DNA from: Pseudomonas sp. LRP2-20
GTDB taxonomy: Bacteria > Pseudomonadota > Gammaproteobacteria > Pseudomonadales > Pseudomonadaceae
Length of the DNA stretch: 64,000 nt
Direction of reading: 5' to 3'
Assembly (NCBI RefSeq): GCF_024349685.1
Contig: NZ_AP025944.1
Coordinates: 1,618,001-1,682,000, forward strand
In this document: positions 11,801 through 20,273 of the stretch, in pieces
Layout of the letters: each line of letters starts with the position of its first letter
Numbering within the stretch: the stretch's first letter is position 1
Notes under the pieces: model-generated
What the model was told of the DNA's origin: nothing
Database searches by the model: none
The model's input: the letters and a program-made list of their open reading frames with translations, nothing else
Made by a program: the position numbers and the translations under genes

Positions 11801-13144
11801 ATGACCACCGCCGCCCACCGCTCGCCTGCCGAGCTCCTTCAGGGCATCGACCAGATCGAATGCGTCACTCCCGACCTCAACGGCGTCCCCCGCGGCAAGG
11901 TGATGACTGCCGAAGGCTTCCTCGAAGGCCGCCGCCTGCAGATGGCCCGGGGCGTGCTGTTGCAATGCATCATGGGCGGCTACCCGCCGGCGCGCTTCTA
12001 CGGCAGCGACGACGGCGACCTGGCACTGGTCGCGGAACCTGCGCAGATCCACCGCCTGCCGTGGAGCGAGGAGGGCCTGGCACTGGCCATCTGTGACGCC
12101 AACGAACTCGATGGCCGGCCTTCGGGGCTGTCGACGCGGGGGCAGCTCAAGGCCGTGATCGCCCGCTACGCCGCCCTGGGCCTGGCACCGGTGGTGGCGA
12201 CCGAGCTGGAGTTCTTCGTCTTCGCCCCCAACACCGATCCGCAGCAACCCTTCCTGCCACCGGTTGGCAAGGATGGCCGCCGCGAGCTTGGTCATTCGGC
12301 GTTCAGCGTCAGCTCCAACAATGGCCTGCGCCCGTTCTTCCAGGAGGTCTACCAGTGCATGGCGGCCCTGGGCCTGCCCCGCGACACCTTCATGCATGAA
12401 ATGGGCGTGAGCCAGTTCGAGATCAACCTGTTGCACGGCGACCCGCTGTTGCTGGCCGATCAGACCTTTCTGTTCAAGCACCTGCTCAAGGAGGTGGCGC
12501 TCAAGCACGGCCTGAACGTGGTGTGCATGGCCAAACCGCTGGCACATACACCTGGCAGCTCCATGCACATCCATCAGAGCCTGGTGGAAATCGCCAGCGG
12601 GCGTAACCTGTTCAACGACGAGCAGGGCCAGCCGACCGATACCTTCTACCATTTCATTGGCGGCCAGCAGGCGTGCATGGCCGACTTCACCGCGCTGTTC
12701 GCACCCAACGTCAACTCCTACCAGCGGCTGTGCCATCCGTATGCCTCGCCGAACAATGCCTGCTGGTCCGAGGACAACCGTGCTGCCGGCCTGCGCATTC
12801 CGGCCAGTGCCCCGGTGGCCCGGCGGGTGGAAAACCGCCTGCCCGGCGCCGATGCCAACCCCTACCTGGCTATCGCCGCCAGCCTGGCCGCCGGCCTGCA
12901 CGGCATCGAGCAGCGCCTGCAGCCAACCCCGGCGATCCAGGGTGAGTTCGAGGTGCCGGAGCACCTGAGCCTGCCGTGCACCTTGCATGCGGCCCTTGAG
13001 CGCCTCAAGCGCAGCACCCTGGCGCGGGAACTGTTCGGCAGCGAGTTCATCGAAGGCTACATCGCCAGCAAGACCCTCGAACTGACGGACTTCTTCAACG
13101 AAATCACGCCATGGGAGCGGCGCGTGCTGGCGGCGCAGGCCTGA
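11801..13144 (+). CDS. Glutamine synthetase family protein (gamma-glutamyl ligase, PuuA/SpuI-like)
   Basis: 447 residues. The start at 11801 has AAGGA 9 bases upstream. It carries the short beta-grasp N-terminal domain (IECVTPDLNGVPRGK) and the catalytic domain of glutamine synthetases: VATELEFFVF and SQFEINL (metal glutamates), PGSSMHIHQS (ATP/glutamate His), and RVENRLPGADANPYLAIAAS. The length and the 'TPDLNGVPRGK' start fit the class that glutamylates polyamines or other amines better than true GlnA (about 469 residues with an adenylylation site). The amine substrate is not known. An MFS carrier gene follows by 130 bp. Confidence 0.87.
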   Translation: MTTAAHRSPAELLQGIDQIECVTPDLNGVPRGKVMTAEGFLEGRRLQMARGVLLQCIMGGYPPARFYGSDDGDLALVAEPAQIHRLPWSEEGLALAICDANELDGRPSGLSTRGQLKAVIARYAALGLAPVVATELEFFVFAPNTDPQQPFLPPVGKDGRRELGHSAFSVSSNNGLRPFFQEVYQCMAALGLPRDTFMHEMGVSQFEINLLHGDPLLLADQTFLFKHLLKEVALKHGLNVVCMAKPLAHTPGSSMHIHQSLVEIASGRNLFNDEQGQPTDTFYHFIGGQQACMADFTALFAPNVNSYQRLCHPYASPNNACWSEDNRAAGLRIPASAPVARRVENRLPGADANPYLAIAASLAAGLHGIEQRLQPTPAIQGEFEVPEHLSLPCTLHAALERLKRSTLARELFGSEFIEGYIASKTLELTDFFNEITPWERRVLAAQA

Positions 13145-13274
13145 TCGCGACATATCCGGCACTGGACGCGCCCCTGACCGGCTATTTGTTGGGCAGGGGA
13201 CTGCGCCGCGGCCATTTTGCTTTTATGCTTGCCAGCAAGCCAACGCCACCTGACCAGGGAGTTCGACGGGACGT

Positions 13275-14618
13275 ATGCGAAACATCTGGAAGCCCTTTCA
13301 GTCGTTGTATTTCGCCGCCTTGATGATGTTGATCGGCTCAGGCCTGCTCAGTACCTACCTGGCGCTGCGCCTGGCGGCCGATCATGTCGACAGCCTGTGG
13401 GTGGGTGCGCTGATGGCGGCCAACTACTTCGGCCTGGCCGTGGGCGGCAAGGTTGGCCACCGGCTGATCGGCCGGGTCGGGCACATCCGTGCCTATGCCA
13501 CCTGTGCCGGTATCGTCGGCGCTGCGGTGCTGGGCCATGGGCTGACCAGCTGGTTGCCGGTGTGGGTCGGGTTGAGGATGATCGTCGGCCTGGGGATGAT
13601 GTGCCAGTACATGGTCATCGAGAGCTGGCTCAACGAGCAGGCCGATGCCAAGCACCGCGGTGCGGTGTTCAGCGGCTACATGATCGCTTCCTACCTTGGC
13701 CTGGTGCTCGGCCAGCTGATTCTGGTGGTGCACCCGCAACTGGGCCCGGAACTGCTGATGCTGGTCGCCATGTGCTTCGCCCTGTGCCTGGTGCCGGTGG
13801 CGATGACCCGGCGCATCCACCCGGCGCCGTTGCGCCCGGCACCGATGGAGCCGAAGTTCTTCATCAAGCGGGTGCCGCAGTCGCTCAGTACGGTGCTTGG
13901 CTCGGGGCTGATCGTCGGGTCGTTCTATGGCCTGGCGCCGCTGTATGCCTCCAGCCAGGGGATGTCGACCGAACAGATCGGTCTGTTCATGGGGTGCTGC
14001 ATCTTTGCCGGGCTGCTGGTGCAGTGGCCGTTGGGCTGGTTGTCCGATCGCTATGACCGTGCGGTGCTGATCCGTAGCGTCGCAGTGGGCCTGGCGCTGG
14101 CTTCGGCACCGTTGGCGATTTTGCCGAGCGTGCCGCTGGAGGCGCTGTTCGCCATCGGCTTCGTGATTTCGCTGTTGCAGTTCTGCCTGTACCCACTGGC
14201 GGTGGCGTTTTCCAATGACCACGTCGAGAGCGAGCGACGAGTGTCACTGACCGCCATGCTGCTGGTCACCTACGGCGTGGGCGCCTGTATCGGGCCGCTG
14301 GCTGCGGGGGTGCTGATGAAGGTATTGGGGGCGCAGATGCTCTATGCGTTCTTCGCGTTCTTCGCCCTGGTGCTGGTGTGGCGCATTCGGCCGAAGGCGG
14401 TTACCGGGCTGCACCAGGTGCAGGATGCGCCGCTGGGCCACGTGGCCATGCCGGCGGCTGGTTCGCCACTGTCGGCGGCGCTCGACCCGCGGGTGGATGA
14501 GCAGACTGTGCAGGAGGTGATGCAGGCGCCGGTGGCGGCGGAAGATACCGAGGCCGAGGAGCAGAAGGGGGCAAAGGCGGCCACCGAGGCAGAGGCCGAA
14601 GTGGACAAGTCAAGTTGA
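13275..14618 (+). CDS. MFS transporter (YcaD-like)
   Basis: 447 residues with about 12 hydrophobic segments in residues 1-380 and a hydrophilic Ala/Glu-rich tail of about 65 residues. Between segments 2 and 3 lies GGKVGHRLIGRVGH, and between 8 and 9 GWLSDRYDRAVLIR, the cytoplasmic loop motif of the major facilitator superfamily. The ESWLN motif in segment 5 (MVIESWLNEQ) is characteristic of the YcaD-type subgroup. Substrate unknown. It may be cotranscribed with the upstream gamma-glutamyl ligase gene. Confidence 0.87.
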   Translation: MRNIWKPFQSLYFAALMMLIGSGLLSTYLALRLAADHVDSLWVGALMAANYFGLAVGGKVGHRLIGRVGHIRAYATCAGIVGAAVLGHGLTSWLPVWVGLRMIVGLGMMCQYMVIESWLNEQADAKHRGAVFSGYMIASYLGLVLGQLILVVHPQLGPELLMLVAMCFALCLVPVAMTRRIHPAPLRPAPMEPKFFIKRVPQSLSTVLGSGLIVGSFYGLAPLYASSQGMSTEQIGLFMGCCIFAGLLVQWPLGWLSDRYDRAVLIRSVAVGLALASAPLAILPSVPLEALFAIGFVISLLQFCLYPLAVAFSNDHVESERRVSLTAMLLVTYGVGACIGPLAAGVLMKVLGAQMLYAFFAFFALVLVWRIRPKAVTGLHQVQDAPLGHVAMPAAGSPLSAALDPRVDEQTVQEVMQAPVAAEDTEAEEQKGAKAATEAEAEVDKSS

Positions 14619-14632
14619 GGTTTGGTGGTGCT

Positions 14633-14660
14633 GGCTGGGCGGGACTCATCCCGGCCAGCC
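14633..14660. terminator. GC-rich hairpin between convergent genes
   Basis: GGCTGGGCGGGA pairs with TCCCGGCCAGCC (one mismatch) around CTCA, directly after the MFS stop and before the end of the convergent gene. There is no T-run, so termination is only likely. Confidence 0.5.
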
Positions 14661-14677
14661 AGCTGCCGCAGGATGGC

Positions 14678-15244
14678 TCAGGCCAGTGTCACGTTGCGCA
14701 ACGTGAACTTCAGTATTTCCCCTTCACGGTCCCCTGCATGCAGAAACAGGAACGTATGCTGGTATCCCCGATAGTAGCGCTGCTCGCCTACCTCTGAAAC
14801 ACGATGGCCGTTCCTGTCGCGCAGGTAAAACTCGATGCCTTCGGCGGTTGCAGGGTCTCCATCCCATGGCTGCAGCGTCTGGATTTTCCATGCATCCTGA
14901 TTGCGCAACAGATTGGCCGGGTTGAACGCATCGATGATGCGCCCGGCTACATGGGTGCCGTACAGACCTAGCCAGCCATTTTTGTTCTGCTCCAGCCTGG
15001 CGCCCCGGTAGTCCCAATTGTTCGCAGCGTAGATGTAGTAATAGCTGCGCTCGACTTCTTGCTTGATGAACTGGAATGCGAACAGCACGGGCTTGAAGCC
15101 GAACCTCGGTGGCCGTGAGTCGTGGGCGCACAACCAGCCGTCCTGGTCTTCCTGGAATGTCGGGTTGTTGAACTCGTCCGTGTCGGCTACGCCTATCTGG
15201 CCATGGCTGCAATGCAGTTCTGCGGTGAAATTTGCGAGAATCAT
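14678..15244 (-). CDS. Unrecognised protein, 188 aa
   Basis: I do not recognise a family. Two adjacent ATGs (15247 and 15244) follow the Shine-Dalgarno AGGAGG; 15244 is preferred because the start then aligns with the truncated paralogue upstream (MILANFTAELHC here, MSPGKFTAELDS there). The product is soluble and rich in aromatics (SYYYIYAANNWDYRG, QRYYRGYQHTFLFLH), with probable beta structure and no signal peptide or membrane segment. WLCAHD and WLGLYG repeat a Trp-Leu pattern, which hints at an internally repeated fold such as a lectin-like domain, but this is a guess. It is in the accessory gap between the MFS gene and flgZ. Confidence 0.7.
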   Translation of the reverse strand: MILANFTAELHCSHGQIGVADTDEFNNPTFQEDQDGWLCAHDSRPPRFGFKPVLFAFQFIKQEVERSYYYIYAANNWDYRGARLEQNKNGWLGLYGTHVAGRIIDAFNPANLLRNQDAWKIQTLQPWDGDPATAEGIEFYLRDRNGHRVSEVGEQRYYRGYQHTFLFLHAGDREGEILKFTLRNVTLA

Positions 15245-15353
15245 CAAGCCTCCTGTACCGATGCCCTTGGAAATGGGGGTGGGGCTTGCAACGCTAGGCG
15301 ATCGCCTGCTGCGTCATCAGCTGGAAGCGTTTCAGATCGGTCGCCCGATCAAG

Positions 15354-15375
15354 AACGCCACCCGTGGGTGGCGTT
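15354..15375 (-). terminator. Hairpin after the 40-codon gene
   Basis: AACGCCACC and GGTGGCGTT form a 9-bp stem with a four-base loop, 25 bases downstream of the minus-strand stop at 15400. Only a short T-rich tail follows, so termination efficiency is uncertain. Confidence 0.5.
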
Positions 15376-15399
15376 ATTCAGGGCGGGGACTGCGACATA

Positions 15400-15522
15400 T
15401 CAGAACTGTTCATGACGGTTGTGGCATAGCCAGCCGTCTAGCCGTGGACTGAGGGTGGAGTCAATCACCCCGATCGTTCCTTTATTGGAATCCAGTTCCG
15501 CCGTGAATTTGCCAGGGCTCAT
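15400..15522 (-). CDS. 40-aa truncated paralogue of the downstream unknown protein
   Basis: An ATG at 15520-15522 with a good Shine-Dalgarno (CAGGAGAC) opens a 40-codon frame. Its product shares FTAEL, an IGV motif and DGWLC with the first 40 residues of the 188-residue protein encoded just downstream, then stops at a TGA. It is therefore either a decayed tandem duplicate or a short stand-alone protein. The intact ribosome-binding site and the lack of stops before the truncation point leave translation possible. Not a shadow of another gene: no other coding frame overlaps it. Confidence 0.6.
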   Translation of the reverse strand: MSPGKFTAELDSNKGTIGVIDSTLSPRLDGWLCHNRHEQF

Positions 15523-15635
15523 AAAGTCTCCTGCGCAATGGGCACTCGGTCGTGAGTGCGAGCAGGTACGATCGGCGCAGGGCTGCGCTGAAGGCAGCAG
15601 GAAGGTGTGTAACGTGAGGTAAAACAGTCGAAAGG

Positions 15636-15660
15636 GATGGGCGTTGCAATGACGCCCATC
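15636..15660 (-). terminator. Terminator after flgZ
   Basis: On the minus strand GATGGGCGT and ACGCCCATC form a 9-bp stem, followed by CCTTTCGACTGTTTT. It lies 10 bases after the flgZ stop. Confidence 0.65.
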
Positions 15661-15670
15661 CGCGCCGGCA

Positions 15671-16414
15671 TCAATAATCGTCTTTGTCGAACCGCCGCGC
15701 CTCACGCTGCAACTGGTAGACAAAACTCTCGATCTTGCGCTGTGCCTGGCCATTGAGGTTGTGGAAGCGTACGCCGGCGAAGGTGGTGTTGATCCGCTCT
15801 TCATAGTGCAGGTGGCGCAGCTCGACCATGGTATCCACCAGGCCCAGCGGGTTGCTGGCCTTGAAGCGCTCGTACACCTGGCCCAGTTGCAGGCGGTCTT
15901 CGACATTACCCTCGAAGCGCAACTTGCAACCGGTGGCAGAGATGTCCAGCAGCTTGCCGCGCAGGGCGCCGTTCCCCTTCAGGTAGCTGCCGTCGAGAAT
16001 GATGTCGACCAGTTGCGACAGCTTCAGTGCGGCGCGGAAGGCATTGCGGCGCTGGTGGTAGGTCATCTCTTGCGGCATCGCGCCGCGGTAGCAGCGGTGG
16101 CCGTCGACTTCGCTGATCTTCAGCTCGTGATTGCATTCCCAGGCGATGCGCACGCCGTCGTGGAAGCCTTCGACGCGGAACGGTTCGCCGTTCTCGATGA
16201 ATTTTTCGCCGTCGCGCGGGATCATCTCGTCAAGTGCCAGGGTGTTGCTGTCACGGTCCACGTGTACCACGTAGCTCTGGAACCGCTGGCTGCGCTCGTG
16301 GAAAGTGATGATCAACGGATCATGGCTGTCTTGCAGCTGGCGCAGGTTGGCCGCGATCTCCAAGGGCGTGGTCAGCACCTTTGGCGGTTGCGGGGCATCG
16401 GTTTCATTGAACAC
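15671..16414 (-). CDS. flgZ: PilZ-domain c-di-GMP receptor of the flagellum (YcgR-like)
   Basis: 247 residues: an N-terminal YcgR/PilZN domain at about 15-115 and a C-terminal PilZ domain at about 120-240. Both c-di-GMP-binding motifs are present, [10 protein letters not shown] (RxxxR) and [11 protein letters not shown] (D/NxSxxG). FlgZ proteins slow flagellar motility when c-di-GMP is high by acting at the motor stator (known in Pseudomonas). It sits in the flgM-flgN-flgZ order usual for Pseudomonas, 80 bases after flgN. Confidence 0.93.
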   Translation of the reverse strand: MFNETDAPQPPKVLTTPLEIAANLRQLQDSHDPLIITFHERSQRFQSYVVHVDRDSNTLALDEMIPRDGEKFIENGEPFRVEGFHDGVRIAWECNHELKISEVDGHRCYRGAMPQEMTYHQRRNAFRAALKLSQLVDIILDGSYLKGNGALRGKLLDISATGCKLRFEGNVEDRLQLGQVYERFKASNPLGLVDTMVELRHLHYEERINTTFAGVRFHNLNGQAQRKIESFVYQLQREARRFDKDDY

Positions 16415-16494
16415 GGGTTTTCAATCTCCAGGCAAAAACGACACACGCAAGTAACGGCATTTTGCCAGTATGTTCCGTGCCTTGATAGAAGTAA

Positions 16495-16962
16495 TCACAC
16501 TTGGCTGAGCGCCCGGGGCTTGGCAAGTGGAGACGTGGTGCCACGGCTGTCGTAGAGTGAAGGTGCTTCGCCACCCTGGAGAATTCTGATCTGGTTGGCC
16601 GTGACGTGTTGCTGGACCTGGATGATCCGGCCATTGGTCTCGTTGACTTTCTGGCACGCATCCATCAATTGGGTCAGCACATTGAGCTGTTGCATGATCA
16701 GCTCGCCGTTATCCGATTGCGCCGCCAATGCCTGTACCCCGGCGCGATTGGCGCTGAGGCCGAGGCTGGTGAGCAGGTTGTTGCGGCGCATGCCTTGCTG
16801 CTCGAGCAGGACGATCAGCGACTGCTTGCGGGCCAGGATGCCCTCCAGCGGCGCCATGTCGCGGCCGTGCAGGGCCACCGACTCCCGCTGGAGGAGGTCG
16901 AGCAGTTCCTGGGTCGGAGCGATGTCGTCTTCGATCAGTTGCAGCAAAGTGATGTCGTGCAT
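16495..16962 (-). CDS. flgN: FlgN, secretion chaperone for FlgK and FlgL
   Basis: 155 residues, predicted all-helical, with the FlgN-family pattern LLQLIEDDIAPTQELLDLLQ near the N-terminus and a polar C-terminal tail. It holds the hook-filament junction proteins FlgK and FlgL for export; both are encoded at 31.2-34.9 kb. It follows flgM by 50 bases and is probably transcribed from the FliA promoter before flgM. Confidence 0.92.
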   Translation of the reverse strand: MHDITLLQLIEDDIAPTQELLDLLQRESVALHGRDMAPLEGILARKQSLIVLLEQQGMRRNNLLTSLGLSANRAGVQALAAQSDNGELIMQQLNVLTQLMDACQKVNETNGRIIQVQQHVTANQIRILQGGEAPSLYDSRGTTSPLAKPRALSQV

Positions 16963-17012
16963 GGCTAACTCTTGGCTTTACATAGCGTCCGTGAAGTCAG
17001 CGCGCCGAACGG

Positions 17013-17327
17013 TCAGCGCTGGGCTTCGAAATCGAGCAGTTTGCTGGCGACCCGGCCGGCATCGACCTGGTAGCTGCCGTCTGCGATCGCCTGTTTCAAC
17101 TGCGCCACGCGGGCACTGTTGACCACGGGCTGGTCGCGCAGCTTGTCGCTGACGTTTTGCAACTGCTGGGCCTCTTGGCTGAGGTGTACCGCTTCCCCGC
17201 TGGCGCTGGCGCTTTTTGGCGCTTCTTGGGTTTCGCCGGTTTTCTCGGCGTTGCCAGACGTGGCATTGCCACGAACGCCGCCCGTGATGGACGGAGAGTT
17301 ATTCAAACGACTGAAGTCGATGACCAT
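17013..17327 (-). CDS. flgM: FlgM, anti-sigma-28 factor
   Basis: 104 residues, with a disordered Ser/Gly/Asn-rich N-terminal half and the C-terminal helical FliA-binding region ([20 protein letters not shown] and VASKLLDF). It binds FliA and is exported through the finished hook-basal body, releasing late gene expression. It is preceded by a FliA-type promoter, giving feedback of sigma-28 on its own inhibitor. Confidence 0.95.
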   Translation of the reverse strand: MVIDFSRLNNSPSITGGVRGNATSGNAEKTGETQEAPKSASASGEAVHLSQEAQQLQNVSDKLRDQPVVNSARVAQLKQAIADGSYQVDAGRVASKLLDFEAQR

Positions 17328-17363
17328 GATCAGAAACCTCTGGGTATTTGGACGCTTGCCTTG

Positions 17364-17390
17364 TTTTCGGCCAACCCGAAAGAAACTTTA
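17364..17390 (-). promoter_or_regulatory. FliA (sigma-28) promoter of flgM
   Basis: Minus strand: TAAA, 15 bases, GCCGAAAA, against the consensus TAAA-N15-GCCGATAA. It ends 37 bases before the flgM ATG. Confidence 0.8.
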
Positions 17391-17477
17391 GGCACAAATG
17401 CATAGCCGCCTGTCAGCAAGCTCGCGAACCCGTTTCCGCACAGTTTAGGAAAAGCAGTTGCACACCGCCAGCGTAAT

Positions 17478-18230
17478 CTACATGGCGACCTCGACCTGGC
17501 CTGGGCCGGTGACCCGGGCCTTCACCACCCGCTGCGAATTGAGGTTGCGCACCCGGATCTGTTCGCCCTGGCCACCCTTGGCCAAGGCTTCGCCCGGCAT
17601 GCGCACGCTCAACGGGCCGCTGCGTGCGGTGATCACCACGTGGTCGCCTTTGCGCACCACTTCGGCTTGCTCCAGGTGCTGCGGCGTGAGGACCTGGTCG
17701 AGCACTGTCGGGCGCAGCATCTTCATGCCAACCGCCTGGTCGAGGTTGGTGAGAAAGCCTTGGGGCAGCGTGCCGACATCGCGCTCGCGCAGGGCTACGT
17801 CGTTTTCGCCAACGACATTGTCACGCTTGAGCGGGCGGGTCACGACCACCACGTCACGGAACAGCCTGACCGTTGCCGGCACGAAAATGGTCCACGGCGC
17901 GCTGCCGTCGCAGCGCACCCGCACGGTAACACGGCCCAGCGGTTGCGCCGGGCTTTCCAGCGAGGCGTCCAGCTGTTGGCTGCACAGCGGCATGCGCAGG
18001 CGCGGGTCGAGCGGGTTGACCTGGATTTCGTAGCGCCCAGGGGTCTGGGTGGTGGCCAGGTAGTCCTCGACGCTGAATTCAAGAAACCCTTGGGTGACAC
18101 CGATAAGCTGTTCAGGCAAGGTAACCGCGTCCGCCAGCGTGCGAACGCCGGGTGCCAGCAGGCACAGCACGGCGAGCGTGCCGCTCAGCAGGTGTGTCAG
18201 TCGTCGGAAATTTGTCGTTTTCGTGTACAT
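17478..18230 (-). CDS. flgA: FlgA, periplasmic P-ring assembly chaperone
   Basis: 250 residues from the ATG at 18228-18230, chosen because it leaves a usual-length protein starting with an export signal (LLSGTLAVLCLLAPGVRTLA). The SAF domain lies in the C-terminal half (VVTRPLKRDNVVGENDVALR, with ends at VKARVTGPGQVEVAM). FlgA assists assembly of FlgI into the P-ring. It is transcribed separately from flgM, from a sigma-54 promoter overlapping the divergent cheV promoter. Confidence 0.94.
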   Translation of the reverse strand: MYTKTTNFRRLTHLLSGTLAVLCLLAPGVRTLADAVTLPEQLIGVTQGFLEFSVEDYLATTQTPGRYEIQVNPLDPRLRMPLCSQQLDASLESPAQPLGRVTVRVRCDGSAPWTIFVPATVRLFRDVVVVTRPLKRDNVVGENDVALRERDVGTLPQGFLTNLDQAVGMKMLRPTVLDQVLTPQHLEQAEVVRKGDHVVITARSGPLSVRMPGEALAKGGQGEQIRVRNLNSQRVVKARVTGPGQVEVAM

Positions 18231-18235
18231 GGCGC

Positions 18236-18262
18236 TCAAAAAAGCAAAGCCCGTGCCGACTT
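18236..18262 (+). promoter_or_regulatory. Candidate FliA promoter of cheVR
   Basis: TCAA, 15 bases, GCCGACTT; the -10 matches GCCGATAA at six of eight positions. It ends 46 bases before the cheV ATG and overlaps the flgA sigma-54 promoter on the other strand. cheVR belongs to the FliA-dependent class in P. aeruginosa. Confidence 0.55.
18243..18258 (-). promoter_or_regulatory. Sigma-54 promoter of flgA
   Basis: Minus strand: CGGCACGGGCTTTGCT, matching TGGCACG-N4-TTGCW with GG and GC in register; 12 bases before the flgA ATG. FleQ is the likely activator by analogy with P. aeruginosa. Confidence 0.8.
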
Positions 18263-18308
18263 GGTGACCACATAGCACCAAAAAGGCAGAAAGCATAAGG
18301 AGTCAGGC

Positions 18309-19238
18309 ATGGCGGGGGTAATGGATTCAGTCAACCAGCGCACGCAGCTGGTTGGGCAGAATCGCCTGGAATTGCTGCTGTTCCGTCTCAACGGGGCGCA
18401 GCTTTACGGCATCAACGTGTTCAAGGTCCGCGAGGTGCTGCAGTGCCCGGAGCTGACCGTGCTGCCCAAGTCGCACCCGGTGGTGCGCGGCGTGGCCAAC
18501 ATTCGCGGGGCGACCATCCCGATCCTCGACCTGTCGATGGCGACCGGCCTGCCAGGGTTGCAGGAAGAAACGCGCAACAGTTTCGTGATCATCACCGAGT
18601 ACAACACCAAGACCCAGGGTTTCCTGGTGCACTCGGTCGAGCGCATCGTCAACATGAACTGGGAAGAGATTCATCCGCCACCCAAGGGCACTGGCCGCGA
18701 CCACTACCTGACTGCGGTCACCCGGGTCGACAACCGCATGGTCGAGATCATCGACGTGGAGAAGGTGCTGGCCGAAGTGGCGCCGTCGTCCGAGTCGGTG
18801 TCAGACGGCGTGGTCGATGCCGAGGTGCAGGACAAGGCTACGCTGCTGCGGGTGTTGACCGTCGATGATTCGTCGGTGGCACGCAAGCAGGTCAGCCGTT
18901 GCCTGCAGACGGTAGGTGTGGAGGTGGTGGCGCTCAACGATGGCCGTCAGGCACTGGACTACCTGCGCAAGCTGGTGGACGAGGGCAAGAAGCCGGAAGA
19001 AGAGTTCCTGATGATGATTTCCGACATTGAAATGCCGGAAATGGACGGCTATACGCTCACCGCGGAGATCCGCAGCGACCCGCGTATGCAAAAATTGCAC
19101 ATCTGCCTGCATACTTCGTTGTCCGGGGTATTCAACCAGGCGATGGTCAAGAAGGTCGGGGCCGATGATTTCCTGGCCAAGTTCAAGCCGGACGACCTGG
19201 CCCAGCGCGTGGTCGACCGGATCAAGGCAACGCATTGA
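18309..19238 (+). CDS. cheV: CheV, CheW-like coupling protein with receiver domain
   Basis: 309 residues: a CheW domain at about 18-165 (FRLNGAQLYGINVFKVREVL, VRGVANIRGATIPILDLS) and a receiver domain at about 180-305 with the phosphoacceptor in MMISDIEMPEMDGYTL. It couples chemoreceptors to CheA and may buffer phosphate flow. GGAG precedes the ATG. It forms an operon with cheR 52 bases downstream. Confidence 0.95.
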   Translation: MAGVMDSVNQRTQLVGQNRLELLLFRLNGAQLYGINVFKVREVLQCPELTVLPKSHPVVRGVANIRGATIPILDLSMATGLPGLQEETRNSFVIITEYNTKTQGFLVHSVERIVNMNWEEIHPPPKGTGRDHYLTAVTRVDNRMVEIIDVEKVLAEVAPSSESVSDGVVDAEVQDKATLLRVLTVDDSSVARKQVSRCLQTVGVEVVALNDGRQALDYLRKLVDEGKKPEEEFLMMISDIEMPEMDGYTLTAEIRSDPRMQKLHICLHTSLSGVFNQAMVKKVGADDFLAKFKPDDLAQRVVDRIKATH

Positions 19239-19290
19239 AGCAGCCCGGGGGCATGCTCCCGGCACCAGTGATTGAAAAGAGGCGGCAGTA

Positions 19291-20118
19291 GTGTCTACGG
19301 GTAATTTGGAGTTCGAACAGTTCAGGGTATTCCTGGAAAAAGCCTGTGGCATCCTGCTGGGCGAGAATAAGCAGTACCTGGTTTCCAGCCGTCTCAACAA
19401 GCTGATGGAACAGCAGGGCATCAAGAGCCTGGGCGAGTTGGTGCAGCGCATCCAGACCCAGCCGCGGGGCGGCCTGCGCGAGCAGGTGGTGGATGCCATG
19501 ACCACCAACGAGACCCTGTGGTTTCGCGATACCTACCCGTTCGAAGTGTTGAAGAACAAGGTCATCCCCGAGTTCATCAGGAACAACCCCGGCCAGCGCC
19601 TGCGCATGTGGTCGGCGGCTTGCTCGTCGGGGCAGGAGCCGTACTCGATCTCGATGGCCATCGACGAATTCGAGCGCAGCAACCTGGGCCAGCTGAAGAT
19701 GGGTGCGCAGATCGTTGCCACCGACCTGTCCGGCTCGATGCTGACCAACTGCAAGACCGGTGAGTACGACAGCCTGGCGATTGCCCGTGGCCTGTCCCAG
19801 GAGCGCCTGCAGCGCTACTTCGACACCAAGGGGCCGGGGCGTTGGGCGGTCAAGCCGGCGATCCGCAGCCGCGTCGAGTTCCGCTCGTTCAACCTGCTCG
19901 ACAGCTACGCGAGCCTGGGCAAGTTCGACATCGTGTTCTGCCGCAATGTGCTGATCTACTTCTCGGCGCAGGTGAAGAAGGACATCCTGTTGCGCATCCA
20001 CAGCACCCTGAAGCCTGGGGGCTACCTGTTCCTCGGTGCCTCGGAGGCGCTGAATGGGTTGCCAGACCATTACCAGATGGTTCAGTGCAGCCCGGGGATC
20101 ATTTACCAGGCGAAGTGA
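19291..20118 (+). CDS. cheR: CheR, chemoreceptor glutamate methyltransferase
   Basis: 275 residues, starting with GTG after AGGCGGCAG. The helical N-terminal domain is followed by the SAM-dependent methyltransferase domain (RMWSAACSSGQEPYSISMAI, IVATDLSGSML, FDIVFCRNVLIYFS). It methylates receptor glutamates with S-adenosylmethionine during adaptation. The CheB partner is not in the window. Second gene of the cheVR operon. Confidence 0.95.
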   Translation: MSTGNLEFEQFRVFLEKACGILLGENKQYLVSSRLNKLMEQQGIKSLGELVQRIQTQPRGGLREQVVDAMTTNETLWFRDTYPFEVLKNKVIPEFIRNNPGQRLRMWSAACSSGQEPYSISMAIDEFERSNLGQLKMGAQIVATDLSGSMLTNCKTGEYDSLAIARGLSQERLQRYFDTKGPGRWAVKPAIRSRVEFRSFNLLDSYASLGKFDIVFCRNVLIYFSAQVKKDILLRIHSTLKPGGYLFLGASEALNGLPDHYQMVQCSPGIIYQAK

Positions 20119-20172
20119 GAAGGGGGGGCGCGCCAGGCACACTCCGGTGCTTCTGTAGTGGCCGTCCGAACG

Positions 20173-20203
20173 AGCGCCGCCCGCGCGGCGCTTGATTTCG
20201 CTT
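20173..20203 (+). terminator. Probable terminator of cheVR
   Basis: AGCGCCGC-CCGC-GCGGCGCT gives a perfect 8-bp stem followed by TGATTTCGCTTT. The stem sequence is the same 20 bases found in the arms of the long palindromic elements at 2730 and 22409, so it may be a remnant of one. Confidence 0.6.
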
Positions 20204-20273
20204 TATCCACCAAGCCCAGATGTGCGCCCCACAGGCGCAAAGCAGATCTAATTGAAAAATTTGGACAACATTG

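Noticed and set aside
16451..16458. GCCGTTAC on the minus strand upstream of flgZ as a FliA -10
   Set aside because: No TAAA or TCAA at 15-base spacing (TCCG there).
20161..20273. Gene in the cheR-immunity gap
   Set aside because: No frame with start and ribosome-binding site; only a hairpin and a repeat remnant.
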